Below, one piece after another: positions 48,201 through 54,789 of a stretch of 64,000 bases of DNA. The first letter of the stretch is position 1. Each line of letters starts with the position of its first letter. Origin of the DNA: Flagellimonas lutimaris. GTDB taxonomy: Bacteria; Bacteroidota; Bacteroidia; Flavobacteriales; Flavobacteriaceae. The notes beneath the pieces are model-generated. The model did not search any database. It was not told the origin of the DNA and saw only the letters and a list, made by a program, of their open reading frames with translations. Where the stretch lies: positions 110,179 through 174,178 of the forward strand of contig NZ_QXFH01000074.1 in assembly GCF_003581615.1 (NCBI RefSeq), in the 5' to 3' direction. The translations under genes and the position numbers were made by a program.

Positions 48201-50520
48201 GGTTCGCTCACCTGATAGGGCTTTAACGGTAGGTGCGATCCAAACATCACCCGTTACCTGTAACGTACCTGGTTTTGGTGAAATTACAGCTTCTGGTGAT
48301 GGGGGATGGGGGATCTATGAGTATCAATTGGTAGCTTCAGATGGTACCATTTTGGTCGATTACCCGAATACCAATCCTGTTTTTGAAAATTTATCAACAG
48401 ATACCTATACCATCAATGTTAGGGATTTGCGCGGATGCGAATCCACTATGGATATAAATCTGCCATTGCCTGTACCAATAACAGCAGACATTCAAGTAGT
48501 GAGTCCATTGGCCTGTAATAACGATAACAACGCAATAATTGAAGCCTACAATGTAGCTGGCGGACAAGGTGCAGGAAACTACTTGTATCAATTAAATAGA
48601 ATTACGGACGGTACCAATAGTGGTCTTCAAACTACAGCAACTTTTGCGAATTTATCTGCAGGAGAATATACCATTACTATTTTTGACGGTTGGAACTGTA
48701 GTTTCACCACTATTCCTATTGCGGTTCAGGATCCAGAAATTGTAGTGGCCGAATTGGTTGAGCTGCAGCCACCAGGTTGCGGGGATTTGGGTAGAATGGA
48801 ACTTACAGTGACCAATCCGGAGCCAGGAGTGGATTATTTCTACCGTAGGTCGGGAACTACCGATCCATTTATGCCTTTTGGAGCCGGTATGACCAGCGTT
48901 GAAATTGCGGAAGATATCACCATAGACCCGGGACCTTTCCAATACGATGTGCAGAATTCCAATGGATGTCCTTTTGAAAAATCCAATCAGATTTCCCTCG
49001 ATCCCGCGGCACCTTTGGTGATTGCCTTGGATTTGACCAACGCAACAATAAACTGTGCCGGAGAGGCAACAGGGATTATACGATCTGAAGCTTTTGGAGG
49101 AATTGGTAACTATGTGTACACCTTGGTTAATTCAAATATTTTGCCGCCATCTGCAGCAACAATTGTTCGTCCTGCACAGAGTTCTGGCATTTTTAGAGAG
49201 TTGAATCCTGGAACCTATTATGTGTATGCTCAAAGTGGTGGATGCGAGGCTATTTCGGACCCCATCATTATTGAACCCAAAGACCCATTGGTATTGGATT
49301 ACCTGGAAGCCGTCCCTGTGGTTTGTGCCGGCGATATGAACGGACAAATTATTATTGAAGCGAGCGGTGGAACAGGTCAGATCAGATATTCCATTTCTGA
49401 TACCTTGAGCGAATTTTTTGAAGGCGACGATCCTGTTAACCCTAATAGAAAAACCTTTAACGACTTGGCACCTAGAACATATGATATCATTATTCAAGAT
49501 GATTTAGGTTGTACCATAACAAGAACAGTAGAAATTACCCAACCCATGGAGTTGGTGGCCGGAGTAGTGGAAACCACTCCAGAAACCTGTATGGGAGACG
49601 CAGATGGAAGCATGATGCTAGAAGTTACAGGTGGAACAGCTCCATATTACACTAGTGTAAATTCAGCCGACGATGCCGATTTTGCACAAAACGATAGTCT
49701 TTTCTTCGACAATCTTCAAGGAGGTGAAACCTATGTTGTTTTTGTAAGGGATGCCAATGGTTGTCAAACCAATGTGATAGCAGAAATAGGCATAGGAATA
49801 GATATTGTTGCTGAGCCTGTGGTGGAATATGGTTGCGAAGGCATATTCCCCAATAGCACTGCCACAGTAAATATCGAAGATGACGCTCAACTATCCGATT
49901 TGTTGTTCTCTTTGGATGTGGATGATATTCAGATGGCTACCAATCAGCGGACATTTGGAGACTTGCCAGCAGGTGAGCACACCGTTTATATTTATCATGC
50001 CAACGGATGTGTAACCTTCGTGGAATTTGAAATCGAAGCTTATGAACCTCTTACATTAGAGGCTGTAAAATCAGGTCCTGATGAGGTTACAGCGGTTGCT
50101 ACAGGTGGATTTGGCGGATATGAATATTTTTTCCAAGGCGAATCCTATGGTGAGGTAAACACGTTCAATGTCAATGTGGACTCCAATATTAATATTATGG
50201 TTCGTGATCAAAACGGTTGCGAAGCCACTTTGGTAATGCCCTTTAATTTTGAAGGAATGCCAGAAATGCCGAATTTCTTCACCCCGGATGGAGATAACTT
50301 AAACGATTACTGGTATCCTGAAAACAGGGAGTATTTTCCTTTTATCGACGTAATTATTTACGATAGGTATGGTAGGGTAGTGGCTCGTTTGGACCAAGTG
50401 AAAAAATGGGACGGAACCTACGAAGGCAAGCCTTTGCCCACTGGTGATTATTGGTATGTGGTAAATGCCAACGATAACGAAAAGCAGCAGTTCGTGGGTC
50501 ACTTCACATTATATCGATAG
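42214..50520 (+). CDS. Giant SprB-repeat surface adhesin with T9SS type B sorting domain
   Basis: 2768 residues. Signal peptide at 1-28, then a ~150-residue lead region and about 28 units by eye, each opening at a conserved Cys (as in DVTCFGADNGTISI, PETCMGDADGSM) and spaced some 85-90 residues. Typical unit features are GGTAPYEYS in the middle and GTYTxxVxDANGC at the end, the SprB-repeat pattern of gliding adhesins. The last ~80 residues (MPNFFTPDGDNLNDYW ... VIIYDRYGRVV ... LPTGDYWYVVNAND) are the gliding-associated C-terminal, type B sorting domain. It would be exported by type IX secretion and anchored or moved on the cell surface. Not next to a PorP/SprF gene, unlike many type B substrates. 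Confidence 0.92.
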   Translation: MLPQKTRHLLYAVLLVFISIFGSTVLAKTHVAEILTGIVSSKTESETQKETPDATLEVVSSEENELFATTAMFATIINGANEQVVCPNDGSTLAKFFLCGTSDIRTLTLSQSGSSYQWQQLDPNSCAPTVVDDCPTINNACTWNTVGTNSTFNLSSSGEFRVRVDSGQYYYFKATLNPLDPQLIKDDIICGNPGRVEVTNVPAGYEYSLNSSAGPYQDDPFFDITAPGDYRVYVRLKNVSATACVFPSNLVTIDDLDINVDVTANDILCSGELGSIDVQVSGVPSFYTYRLVKNGVTVDTFGPNGADNYTFANVSPGTYSIRVETNSCSETITTDIDGDPIVIGGGISPLAVSSTASDSFGCGATSVDVNVTTSGGTAPYRFSVDGGPFGSTYSNSATFSVSTAGTYNILVEDANGCQRTAAVAVENIPPPVFNFTEEDANCGGANDGRITINVTSGYGYEILYSVDNGATFQISNVFSNLAPGNYDVVLRYEQDSFTCETTPQTATIGTPSTIMATASPDSVPTCLDENGGQITISGVAGGTAPYEYSVGAGFSTNPVFPSLGVGTYTPMIRDANGCVQALPDIVFNTLNKPTDLDFSISSLDCITTTASLDLTVTGGSGTYTYEIIAPAASAVNNGSNSTFTGLGLGTYTFRVTDNEGCSYDENYAITDISSIGVQAQQTRVVTCAGDSDGEGRFLVDGFNTTYSYSIDGGPVSAGQSSSIIPFTGLSAGSYVISVTDEETNCSDTSILVIEEPSTAFAISGLDVTDMSCQNGNIGAVRINTVGGWGGNRYTLTQPDGSTRGPKNGSTFSNLSQDGSYQVSVTDANGCTLTDSFTLTRLDAPTLTLDNGASDFCYDNFTAATVAVNASGGLAPYQYRINGGALGASNSFTGLTPGTYTIEVIDSNDCRDTVTATIEPQVIANATTIQELDCAGPPGQIQVNISNGYTSSGDYDIYEVSINGTPYTSNNNNITGNSFVYSIPNDGSIISDTTYQFMITDANGCTTETNTVTISPPETIAGTAVPTDTQCGDNLSGVVELIPDTTQGIPPYEFSNDNGATFSTQNIFSGYGPGTHGGFIIRDSRGCVSPAYSVTIGASSPLDAIATPTDAVCSIGSVNGSISATINNGVAPFDYVLVDEFGGVIASSTGTASTTVNFPNLPLGNYTVITTDAQGCEDRDQVVIDQNQLDLIPLDADPAICSDTSFPYRVQATGGTAPYEFRLVGEPTFNPATSGGDTYDFTGQVVPGVTYFVEVRDANGCTYIEEIDPIGPINPVAVAATSLAASCNVAGSGAIDYEVSGISAPGDFTLTLQNTDTGATVSGPTSFTGETIPYNGTFTGLAPGNYQIIVTDDTNGCSGSSLAFIDISSVSIAIDNFVEATCNVGALVTVRGFGSTGPYNYAYVPTGNPAPSTFTSETTFEIVGPYPADYDFYVQDANGCAALTTLTVTQEAGVPNPVIDVVNQCTATSGYQIDIVSPLSTGSGLPEETFQYDIGSGFQTGTTFIVPNPGSYVITVRDGNGCTNTVTAEVFDFFAISADATSYPTCNAGDGEITVNTTGGSGNFEYQLRDAGTLANMGPAQFTNVFVNVLPGDYNILVTDLDSNTAPLCSDEAIVNVSTVNTPVITATPSSDVTCFGADNGTISIELQPGSDTDTPINYVLYQGSTSNVIAGPQGSPVFDDLLPDTYQVEAVSDRGCTDRSGDIIIDEPSELMVNAINTDFSCNPSSNQFSTATITIYTDDNGDGTGTPTGSGSYTYSMNDGTPQFDGTNFQTSNTFEVIDNGTDQTIVLTARDQNGCEETSTVTINTPTDITFSYNVNQITCDASGMGVSPGSIDVIVNEGPGNYEVEILPLGSEPARSSGGSDRVTWNIATPGDYIFAVTDVGSGGCTYLTTTINVPEYNNIEAVIAEVDPVTCFNGSDGSISLEINNYSGVYNYEVFTRDNAGVETSTGVTGTFDTTAPINTPEIIQNVPAGNLVVRIEALDSPYCDAVSNVTTVRSPDRALTVGAIQTSPVTCNVPGFGEITASGDGGWGIYEYQLVASDGTILVDYPNTNPVFENLSTDTYTINVRDLRGCESTMDINLPLPVPITADIQVVSPLACNNDNNAIIEAYNVAGGQGAGNYLYQLNRITDGTNSGLQTTATFANLSAGEYTITIFDGWNCSFTTIPIAVQDPEIVVAELVELQPPGCGDLGRMELTVTNPEPGVDYFYRRSGTTDPFMPFGAGMTSVEIAEDITIDPGPFQYDVQNSNGCPFEKSNQISLDPAAPLVIALDLTNATINCAGEATGIIRSEAFGGIGNYVYTLVNSNILPPSAATIVRPAQSSGIFRELNPGTYYVYAQSGGCEAISDPIIIEPKDPLVLDYLEAVPVVCAGDMNGQIIIEASGGTGQIRYSISDTLSEFFEGDDPVNPNRKTFNDLAPRTYDIIIQDDLGCTITRTVEITQPMELVAGVVETTPETCMGDADGSMMLEVTGGTAPYYTSVNSADDADFAQNDSLFFDNLQGGETYVVFVRDANGCQTNVIAEIGIGIDIVAEPVVEYGCEGIFPNSTATVNIEDDAQLSDLLFSLDVDDIQMATNQRTFGDLPAGEHTVYIYHANGCVTFVEFEIEAYEPLTLEAVKSGPDEVTAVATGGFGGYEYFFQGESYGEVNTFNVNVDSNINIMVRDQNGCEATLVMPFNFEGMPEMPNFFTPDGDNLNDYWYPENREYFPFIDVIIYDRYGRVVARLDQVKKWDGTYEGKPLPTGDYWYVVNANDNEKQQFVGHFTLYR

Positions 50521-50733
50521 GCAATACCTAAATCCAATTCTGAATACATTCTTCAAATTAAAGCAACTTTACTCTCTCCTATATTCAAAAGCCCTAACTA
50601 GAAGCTAGATAAAGGTATTTTAACTGATTTAAATCATTGTAAACCAGATATTAGTATGGTATATTAGGTTGCTTGTGAATATTGGAGCTCCAGAATTCCT
50701 TTCGTAAGGTTATTAACTTAAAACATTAAGATC

Positions 50734-51243
50734 ATGAAAAAACTATTATTGGTTCTTTTTGTGATGGGATTCATAGTACCAATGCAATCCCAAATCATTA
50801 AGACAGAAGAATTATCAGAGGTAGTTGTGTATGCCACAAACTACAAGTATCTGAATAGCATTGATACTCAGGAAGAAGCTTCCATACCAGTAGAAATGCT
50901 TAGACGAAAAGTAGCAGCTTTCGATGTAAAGAGCTCAGAGTTTTATCAAGATGACTATGACGTTTACAACATTAATTTCTATATCCCAGAGGGTAAGATT
51001 TTAGCTGCGTATGACAAGGACGGAAAAATAATCCGTACTGCTGAAAGATTTAAAAACATTAACCTGCCAAGTTCTGTGAAAACAGCTGTTTTAGACAGAT
51101 TTCCTGAATGGACCATCACTAAGGATACCTATGTGACACATTATTATGACAAAAAGGGCGTTACAAAAAAATACAAATTGAAATTGGAAAATGGAGATAA
51201 GGTATTAAGGGTAAAAGTGGATGAAAAAGGTCACTTTCTTTAG
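50734..51243 (+). CDS. Small exported protein with PepSY-like (DUF2874) domain
   Basis: 169 residues with a signal peptide (MKKLLLVLFVMGFIVPMQSQ). The body has the pattern of two PepSY-like repeats: VKTAVLDRFPEWTITKDTYVT and YYDKKGVTKKYKLKLENGDK. Periplasmic, function unknown. It lies 213 bp downstream of the adhesin gene, in a gap where no other gene was found, and 46 bp before dodecin. Confidence 0.72.
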   Translation: MKKLLLVLFVMGFIVPMQSQIIKTEELSEVVVYATNYKYLNSIDTQEEASIPVEMLRRKVAAFDVKSSEFYQDDYDVYNINFYIPEGKILAAYDKDGKIIRTAERFKNINLPSSVKTAVLDRFPEWTITKDTYVTHYYDKKGVTKKYKLKLENGDKVLRVKVDEKGHFL

Positions 51244-51289
51244 AAGATAGTAGTTGATGTTCGTTTAATGAACTTTTAAATTCATTACT

Positions 51290-51496
51290 ATGTCAGTATT
51301 AAAAGTTATTGAAATTTTAGGTAACTCGACCGAGAGTTTTGAAGATGCTATTCAAAATGTTATTGATGAGGCATCAAAATCGGTAAGGAACATTAAATCT
51401 GTATACATTCAAGATATGCAGGTTAGCGTTAAGGAAAGTAGGATTTCGGAATATCGTGTCAATGCCAAGGTTACTTTCGGTATTGTTGGTGATTAG
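51290..51496 (+). CDS. Dodecin (flavin-binding) family protein
   Basis: 68 residues. Pattern KVIEILGNSTESFEDAIQNV, then VDEASKSVRNIKSVYIQDM-like core and the C-terminal strand YRVNAKVTFGIV. Dodecins form hollow dodecamers that store riboflavin or FMN, or CoA in some members. Length and fold pattern fit exactly. Ends at a bidirectional terminator. Confidence 0.92.
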   Translation: MSVLKVIEILGNSTESFEDAIQNVIDEASKSVRNIKSVYIQDMQVSVKESRISEYRVNAKVTFGIVGD

Positions 51497-51514
51497 GACT
51501 TTTGCTTTCAAAGG

Positions 51515-51555
51515 ATATGGTCCAAACATAATTTTGTTTGGACCATATTTTTTGG
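51515..51555. terminator. Bidirectional terminator between dodecin and the phosphoribosyltransferase
   Basis: Perfect 13-bp inverted repeat ATATGGTCCAAAC / GTTTGGACCATAT with an 8-nt loop and a T-tract on the plus side. It lies between convergent genes. Confidence 0.85.
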
Positions 51556-51603
51556 GTTTTGATTGGTAAGAAAACCATTTTGTTAAAAAGGACATAGTGA
51601 GTT

Positions 51604-52239
51604 TCACGATTTGTAGGCCTTGCGTGTTTTTTCCAATAATTGGATGGCCACTTCGTCGGTAACTTCATTGAACTTATTATAAAACTGACCCACTGCATGA
51701 AAGTTATAAGGGGTTTTCAAACAAATTACTTCATCGATATACTTTGACGCTACCATATTTTCAATAGCTCTTGTTGGAGCAACAGGAATGGCCACAATAA
51801 CTTTTTTAGGGCGTTTTTTATTCACCATTTGAGCTGTTATTTTAATGGTGTTTCCGGTGGCTACGCCGTCATCCACAATGATTACTGTTTTTCCCATTAA
51901 ATCCAAGGGAGAACTGTTTCGATAGTATTGGTCAAACCTTTTTCTCAGTTTTTGTCTTATTATTTCGGTTTCTCGAGAAATATATGTTTTATCTATATGG
52001 GGTAAATCACTTAGAATTATATCGTCCAAACTTACTGCTCCAATAGCATATTCCTTATTGTAAGGATGTCCTATTTTTTTGGAAAGAGCCACATCCAATG
52101 GAGCATGGAGGGATTGTGCAACAATGGCCCCCAAAGGAAGTCCACCTCTTGGAATGGCAAGGACCACAACATTCTCATCTTTGAACTGCTGTAAATTGTC
52201 CGCCAATTTTAGGCCGGCATCTATTCTATCCTTAAACAT
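51604..52239 (-). CDS. Phosphoribosyltransferase family protein
   Basis: The start used is the ATG at 52239 (MFKDRIDAGLKLA), giving 211 residues; an upstream ATG at 52377 lies inside the hydrolase gene. The PRPP-binding motif is VIIVDDGVATGNTIK, and VVVLAIPRGGLPLGAIVA is the typical front strand of this predicted PRTase subgroup. Substrate unknown. Its start overlaps the 3' end of the hydrolase gene by 8 bp. In other bacteria this PRTase type is fused to a dienelactone-hydrolase-like domain, matching its partner here. Confidence 0.88.
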   Translation of the reverse strand: MFKDRIDAGLKLADNLQQFKDENVVVLAIPRGGLPLGAIVAQSLHAPLDVALSKKIGHPYNKEYAIGAVSLDDIILSDLPHIDKTYISRETEIIRQKLRKRFDQYYRNSSPLDLMGKTVIIVDDGVATGNTIKITAQMVNKKRPKKVIVAIPVAPTRAIENMVASKYIDEVICLKTPYNFHAVGQFYNKFNEVTDEVAIQLLEKTRKAYKS

Positions 52240-52882
52240 ATTCTTGTGTTTTTTCGAACCATTTATCAAACCATTCAGCTGCCAAGTAAGCAACGGATTC
52301 AAGTTTTCCCGGCTCCTCGAACAAGTGGCTTGCACCGGGAACAATTTCCAATTTCTTTTGACATTCAAGTTGTTCATATGCTTTTTGATTGAGCCAAATT
52401 ACCTCGGTATCAAGGCCGCCTACAAGTAATAGAGTGGGTGCTTTTACCTCATCAAGTTCATTAAGGGCAAGGTCGGGCCTTCCCCCACGAGAGACAACCG
52501 CACTTATGGAGTTTCCAAAAAAAGCTGCGGCCCTAAGTGCAGAAGCGGCTCCTGTACTGGCTCCAAAATATCCTATGGGTAATTTTAAAGTATCATCTTG
52601 ATGATAGATCCATTGGGTGGTCTCAATAAGCCGTTTGGTTAGTTTATTGATATCAAACCTGTTTTGATAAACGCTATCCTCTCGCTCGGTCAATAGGTCA
52701 AAAAGCAAAGTGGCTATTCCCTTGGTTTGTAGAATATTGGCCACAAAGTTATTTCTTGGACTAAATCGACTGCTACCACTTCCATGGGAAAAAATGACCA
52801 AACCCTTTGGATTGGCTGGTATGGTAAGGTTGCCTTCCAAAGTAGTATCTTTTACATTAATGTTTATTTCTTTTGTGAACAT
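52232..52882 (-). CDS. Alpha/beta hydrolase (dienelactone hydrolase-like)
   Basis: 216 residues. Oxyanion region VIFSHGSGSSRFSPRN, nucleophile elbow GYFGASTGAASAL (Ser in GAST), acid residue in LLVGGLDTEVI and the late His in VPGASHLFEEPG. No signal peptide. Co-transcribed and coupled with the phosphoribosyltransferase; the usual fused order in other taxa suggests the two act together, but the reaction is unknown. Confidence 0.88.
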   Translation of the reverse strand: MFTKEININVKDTTLEGNLTIPANPKGLVIFSHGSGSSRFSPRNNFVANILQTKGIATLLFDLLTEREDSVYQNRFDINKLTKRLIETTQWIYHQDDTLKLPIGYFGASTGAASALRAAAFFGNSISAVVSRGGRPDLALNELDEVKAPTLLLVGGLDTEVIWLNQKAYEQLECQKKLEIVPGASHLFEEPGKLESVAYLAAEWFDKWFEKTQEYV

Positions 52883-53114
52883 AGTTCTTTACTTAGAACT
52901 TTTTATAGCATATGGAAACTATGAAGTTTCATTGGCTAAAACAATGACGGGAATCATCTAAAGGAATGGAAACGGTGCTGTACGTTAGTGACTTAAGTGA
53001 TTTTGAGGGCATTCTGCTTGTCAGTATTATAAGCTTTATGGCATGTGAATAAATAAAGAGTTGAAAAACAATAAAAGTTTTATACAGTCTATGTTTAATT
53101 GTTGCCAAAATTTA

Positions 53115-53122
53115 TATTTTTG
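53115..53122 (+). promoter_or_regulatory. tRNA-Pro promoter -7 element
   Basis: TATTTTTG (TAnnTTTG) 11 nt before the tRNA 5' end, with TTTA at 53094-53097 as a -33 candidate (17-bp spacing). The rest of the 251-bp gap upstream shows nothing recognisable. Confidence 0.55.
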
Positions 53123-53133
53123 CATTCCCTTTT

Positions 53134-53207
53134 CGGGATGTGGCGCAGTCTGGTAGCGTACGCGCATGGGGTGCGCGTGGTCGCTGGTTCGAATCCAGTC
53201 ATCCCGA
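53134..53207 (+). tRNA. tRNA-Pro (anticodon GGG)
   Basis: 74 nt cloverleaf. Acceptor CGGGATG pairs with CATCCCG, discriminator A, no encoded CCA. D arm GCGC/GCGT, anticodon stem CGCGC/GCGCG with loop ATGGGGT giving anticodon GGG (reads CCC and CCU), T arm with TTCGAAT. The only RNA gene recognised in the window; directly followed by a mobile-element integrase region. Confidence 0.95.
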
Positions 53208-53229
53208 CTTACCTTATTTAAGTAAAATC

Positions 53230-53270
53230 AAAACACTGTTAATCTTATGATTTTCAGTGTTTTGTGTTTT
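53230..53270 (+). terminator. Possible terminator after tRNA-Pro
   Basis: AAAACACTG / CAGTGTTTT inverted repeat with a 16-nt loop, followed by TGTGTTTTT. Weak by GC content. It could equally be part of the element's attachment region. Confidence 0.45.
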
Positions 53271-53278
53271 TGGGTATA

Positions 53279-53370
53279 TCATCTAAAATCAATTAAAACC
53301 ATCTAAAATCATATAAAGGGTGTTCTTATCGGGAGCAGAATATTACACTTTATGTTGTAATTTTAGATGA
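53279..53370. repeat. Iterated ATCTAAAATCA sequences before the integrase gene
   Basis: TCATCTAAAATCA (53279-53291) and CCATCTAAAATCA (53299-53311) are direct repeats exactly 20 bp apart; TTTTAGATGA (53361-53370) is an inverted copy. Repeats of this kind beside a tyrosine recombinase gene usually are arm-type binding sites or part of an att region; that role is inferred. Confidence 0.5.
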
Positions 53371-53433
53371 CTTCTTGAAGCATTTTGCTTGTGTTTTGAC
53401 TTTCGCAGTATTAACAGTTTAAAACGTTGCAAC

Positions 53434-54681
53434 ATGCAGAAAAACAATCGTTTAACAATTAATTTCTTTACTAGGAAACACAGGATTCATTCTGAGAATC
53501 TTATTGTTTACTGTAGGATTACCATCGATGGTGAACGCACCGATTTTAGCATAAATCGGGAGATAAAGGCCAATTTATGGGACAATAACCGTAAAAGGGG
53601 CAAGGGTTTTTCCAGTTATGTGATTTCCCTGAACAAGTACCTGGACCAAATTTATACAGGACTACATGAGGCCCATAGATTGATGATGGCGGAAGAAAAA
53701 GTAATCACTCCACTATCTATCAAAGCAAGATTTTTTGGGGAGGACGAGGGCGGAAAAACATTGAAGCAATTAATTGCTTATCACAATGGAACCATGCACA
53801 CTTCTTTACGTCCGGGAACCAGAAAGAACTACCATATCACAGAAAGATGTGTAGGCCTATTTTTAAAAGAAGAATATGGGATGGAGGATATAAACCTCAA
53901 AAAGTTGAACTATCGTTTTATATCCGACTTTGAACAATATCTTAGAAAGTACAGACCATCTACACGAACCAAGTGTACCAATAACGGGGCCATGAAGCAC
54001 ATGGAAAGGTTAAAGAAAATGTCAAGGTTGGCCGTTCGGATGGATTGGATAGCAAAAGATCCTTTTGAAAACTATAAACTACGTTTTGAAAAAACCGAAC
54101 GGGAATATTTGACAAAACGGGAAATGAGGTTGATTGAAGAAACTACTTTTAAAAAGGAAGGGGTTGAGAAATGTAAGGATGTTTTTCTTTTCTCGTGCTA
54201 TACTGGTCTTTCCTATATCGATCTCAAAGCATTGACACCAGACCATGTTCTCAAGGGAATAGACGGAAATGACTGGTTGTTTACCAAAAGAATTAAGACT
54301 GACGAGAAACTTAAAATCCCATTACTTCCTCAGGCAAAGGAAATCATCAAGAAATATGAAGATTCGGCCGAAAGGAGGATAACGAAAGTCCTATTGCCTG
54401 TTTATAGCAATCAAAAGGTCAATTATTACTTAAAGGAAATCTGCAAAGCTTGTAAAATTTACAAGAAAGTGACATTCCATACTGCTAGACACACCTTCGC
54501 CACAACGGTAACATTGTCCAATGGAGTCCCGATAGAAACAGTCTCCAAAATGCTTGGACATACCAAACTGTCTACTACCCAGATCTATGCAAGGGTATTG
54601 GAACACAAGATAGGGGAGGATATGCAGAACCTTATTTATCATATGGAAAAAAATGTGCAAAAAGATTCTACAGGAAGCTAA
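53434..54681 (+). CDS. Tyrosine recombinase / integrase, IntDOT-like
   Basis: Start is the ATG at 53434 (MQKNNRLTINFF), giving 415 residues. N-terminal arm-binding region (~1-85), SAM-like core-binding domain (~100-200), then the catalytic domain. HTARHTFA supplies His349 and Arg352, GHTKLS His376 and YARV the nucleophile Tyr385. The usual first Arg is replaced: the segment reads CYTGLSYIDLKAL with Ser260, as in the CTnDOT integrase (IntDOT), which also lacks that Arg. It would integrate or excise a conjugative or mobilisable element; tRNA-Pro lies 226 bp upstream. Confidence 0.93.
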   Translation: MQKNNRLTINFFTRKHRIHSENLIVYCRITIDGERTDFSINREIKANLWDNNRKRGKGFSSYVISLNKYLDQIYTGLHEAHRLMMAEEKVITPLSIKARFFGEDEGGKTLKQLIAYHNGTMHTSLRPGTRKNYHITERCVGLFLKEEYGMEDINLKKLNYRFISDFEQYLRKYRPSTRTKCTNNGAMKHMERLKKMSRLAVRMDWIAKDPFENYKLRFEKTEREYLTKREMRLIEETTFKKEGVEKCKDVFLFSCYTGLSYIDLKALTPDHVLKGIDGNDWLFTKRIKTDEKLKIPLLPQAKEIIKKYEDSAERRITKVLLPVYSNQKVNYYLKEICKACKIYKKVTFHTARHTFATTVTLSNGVPIETVSKMLGHTKLSTTQIYARVLEHKIGEDMQNLIYHMEKNVQKDSTGS

Positions 54682-54727
54682 TAGTAATCTCCAGTAATGA
54701 TGTTTAAACTAATTGTTTAGTTATAAC

Positions 54728-54735
54728 TATATTTG
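54728..54735 (+). promoter_or_regulatory. -7 element for the DoxX-like gene
   Basis: TATATTTG, perfect TAnnTTTG, 54 nt before the ATG at 54790. Suggests this cargo gene is transcribed on its own rather than from the integrase. Confidence 0.45.
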
Positions 54736-54789
54736 AGAAGATAGTTTCCCCAATTTAATAACAGTTTAGCCATCAATGACCATAAAACT

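Noticed and set aside
43000..50000. Several antisense open frames opposite the giant adhesin
   Set aside because: They mirror the codon pattern of a long repetitive gene, have no family motif and no ribosome-binding context.
52240..52377. Longer start for the phosphoribosyltransferase
   Set aside because: The extension lies inside the hydrolase gene in another frame and lacks conserved residues; the ATG at 52239 gives a normal length.
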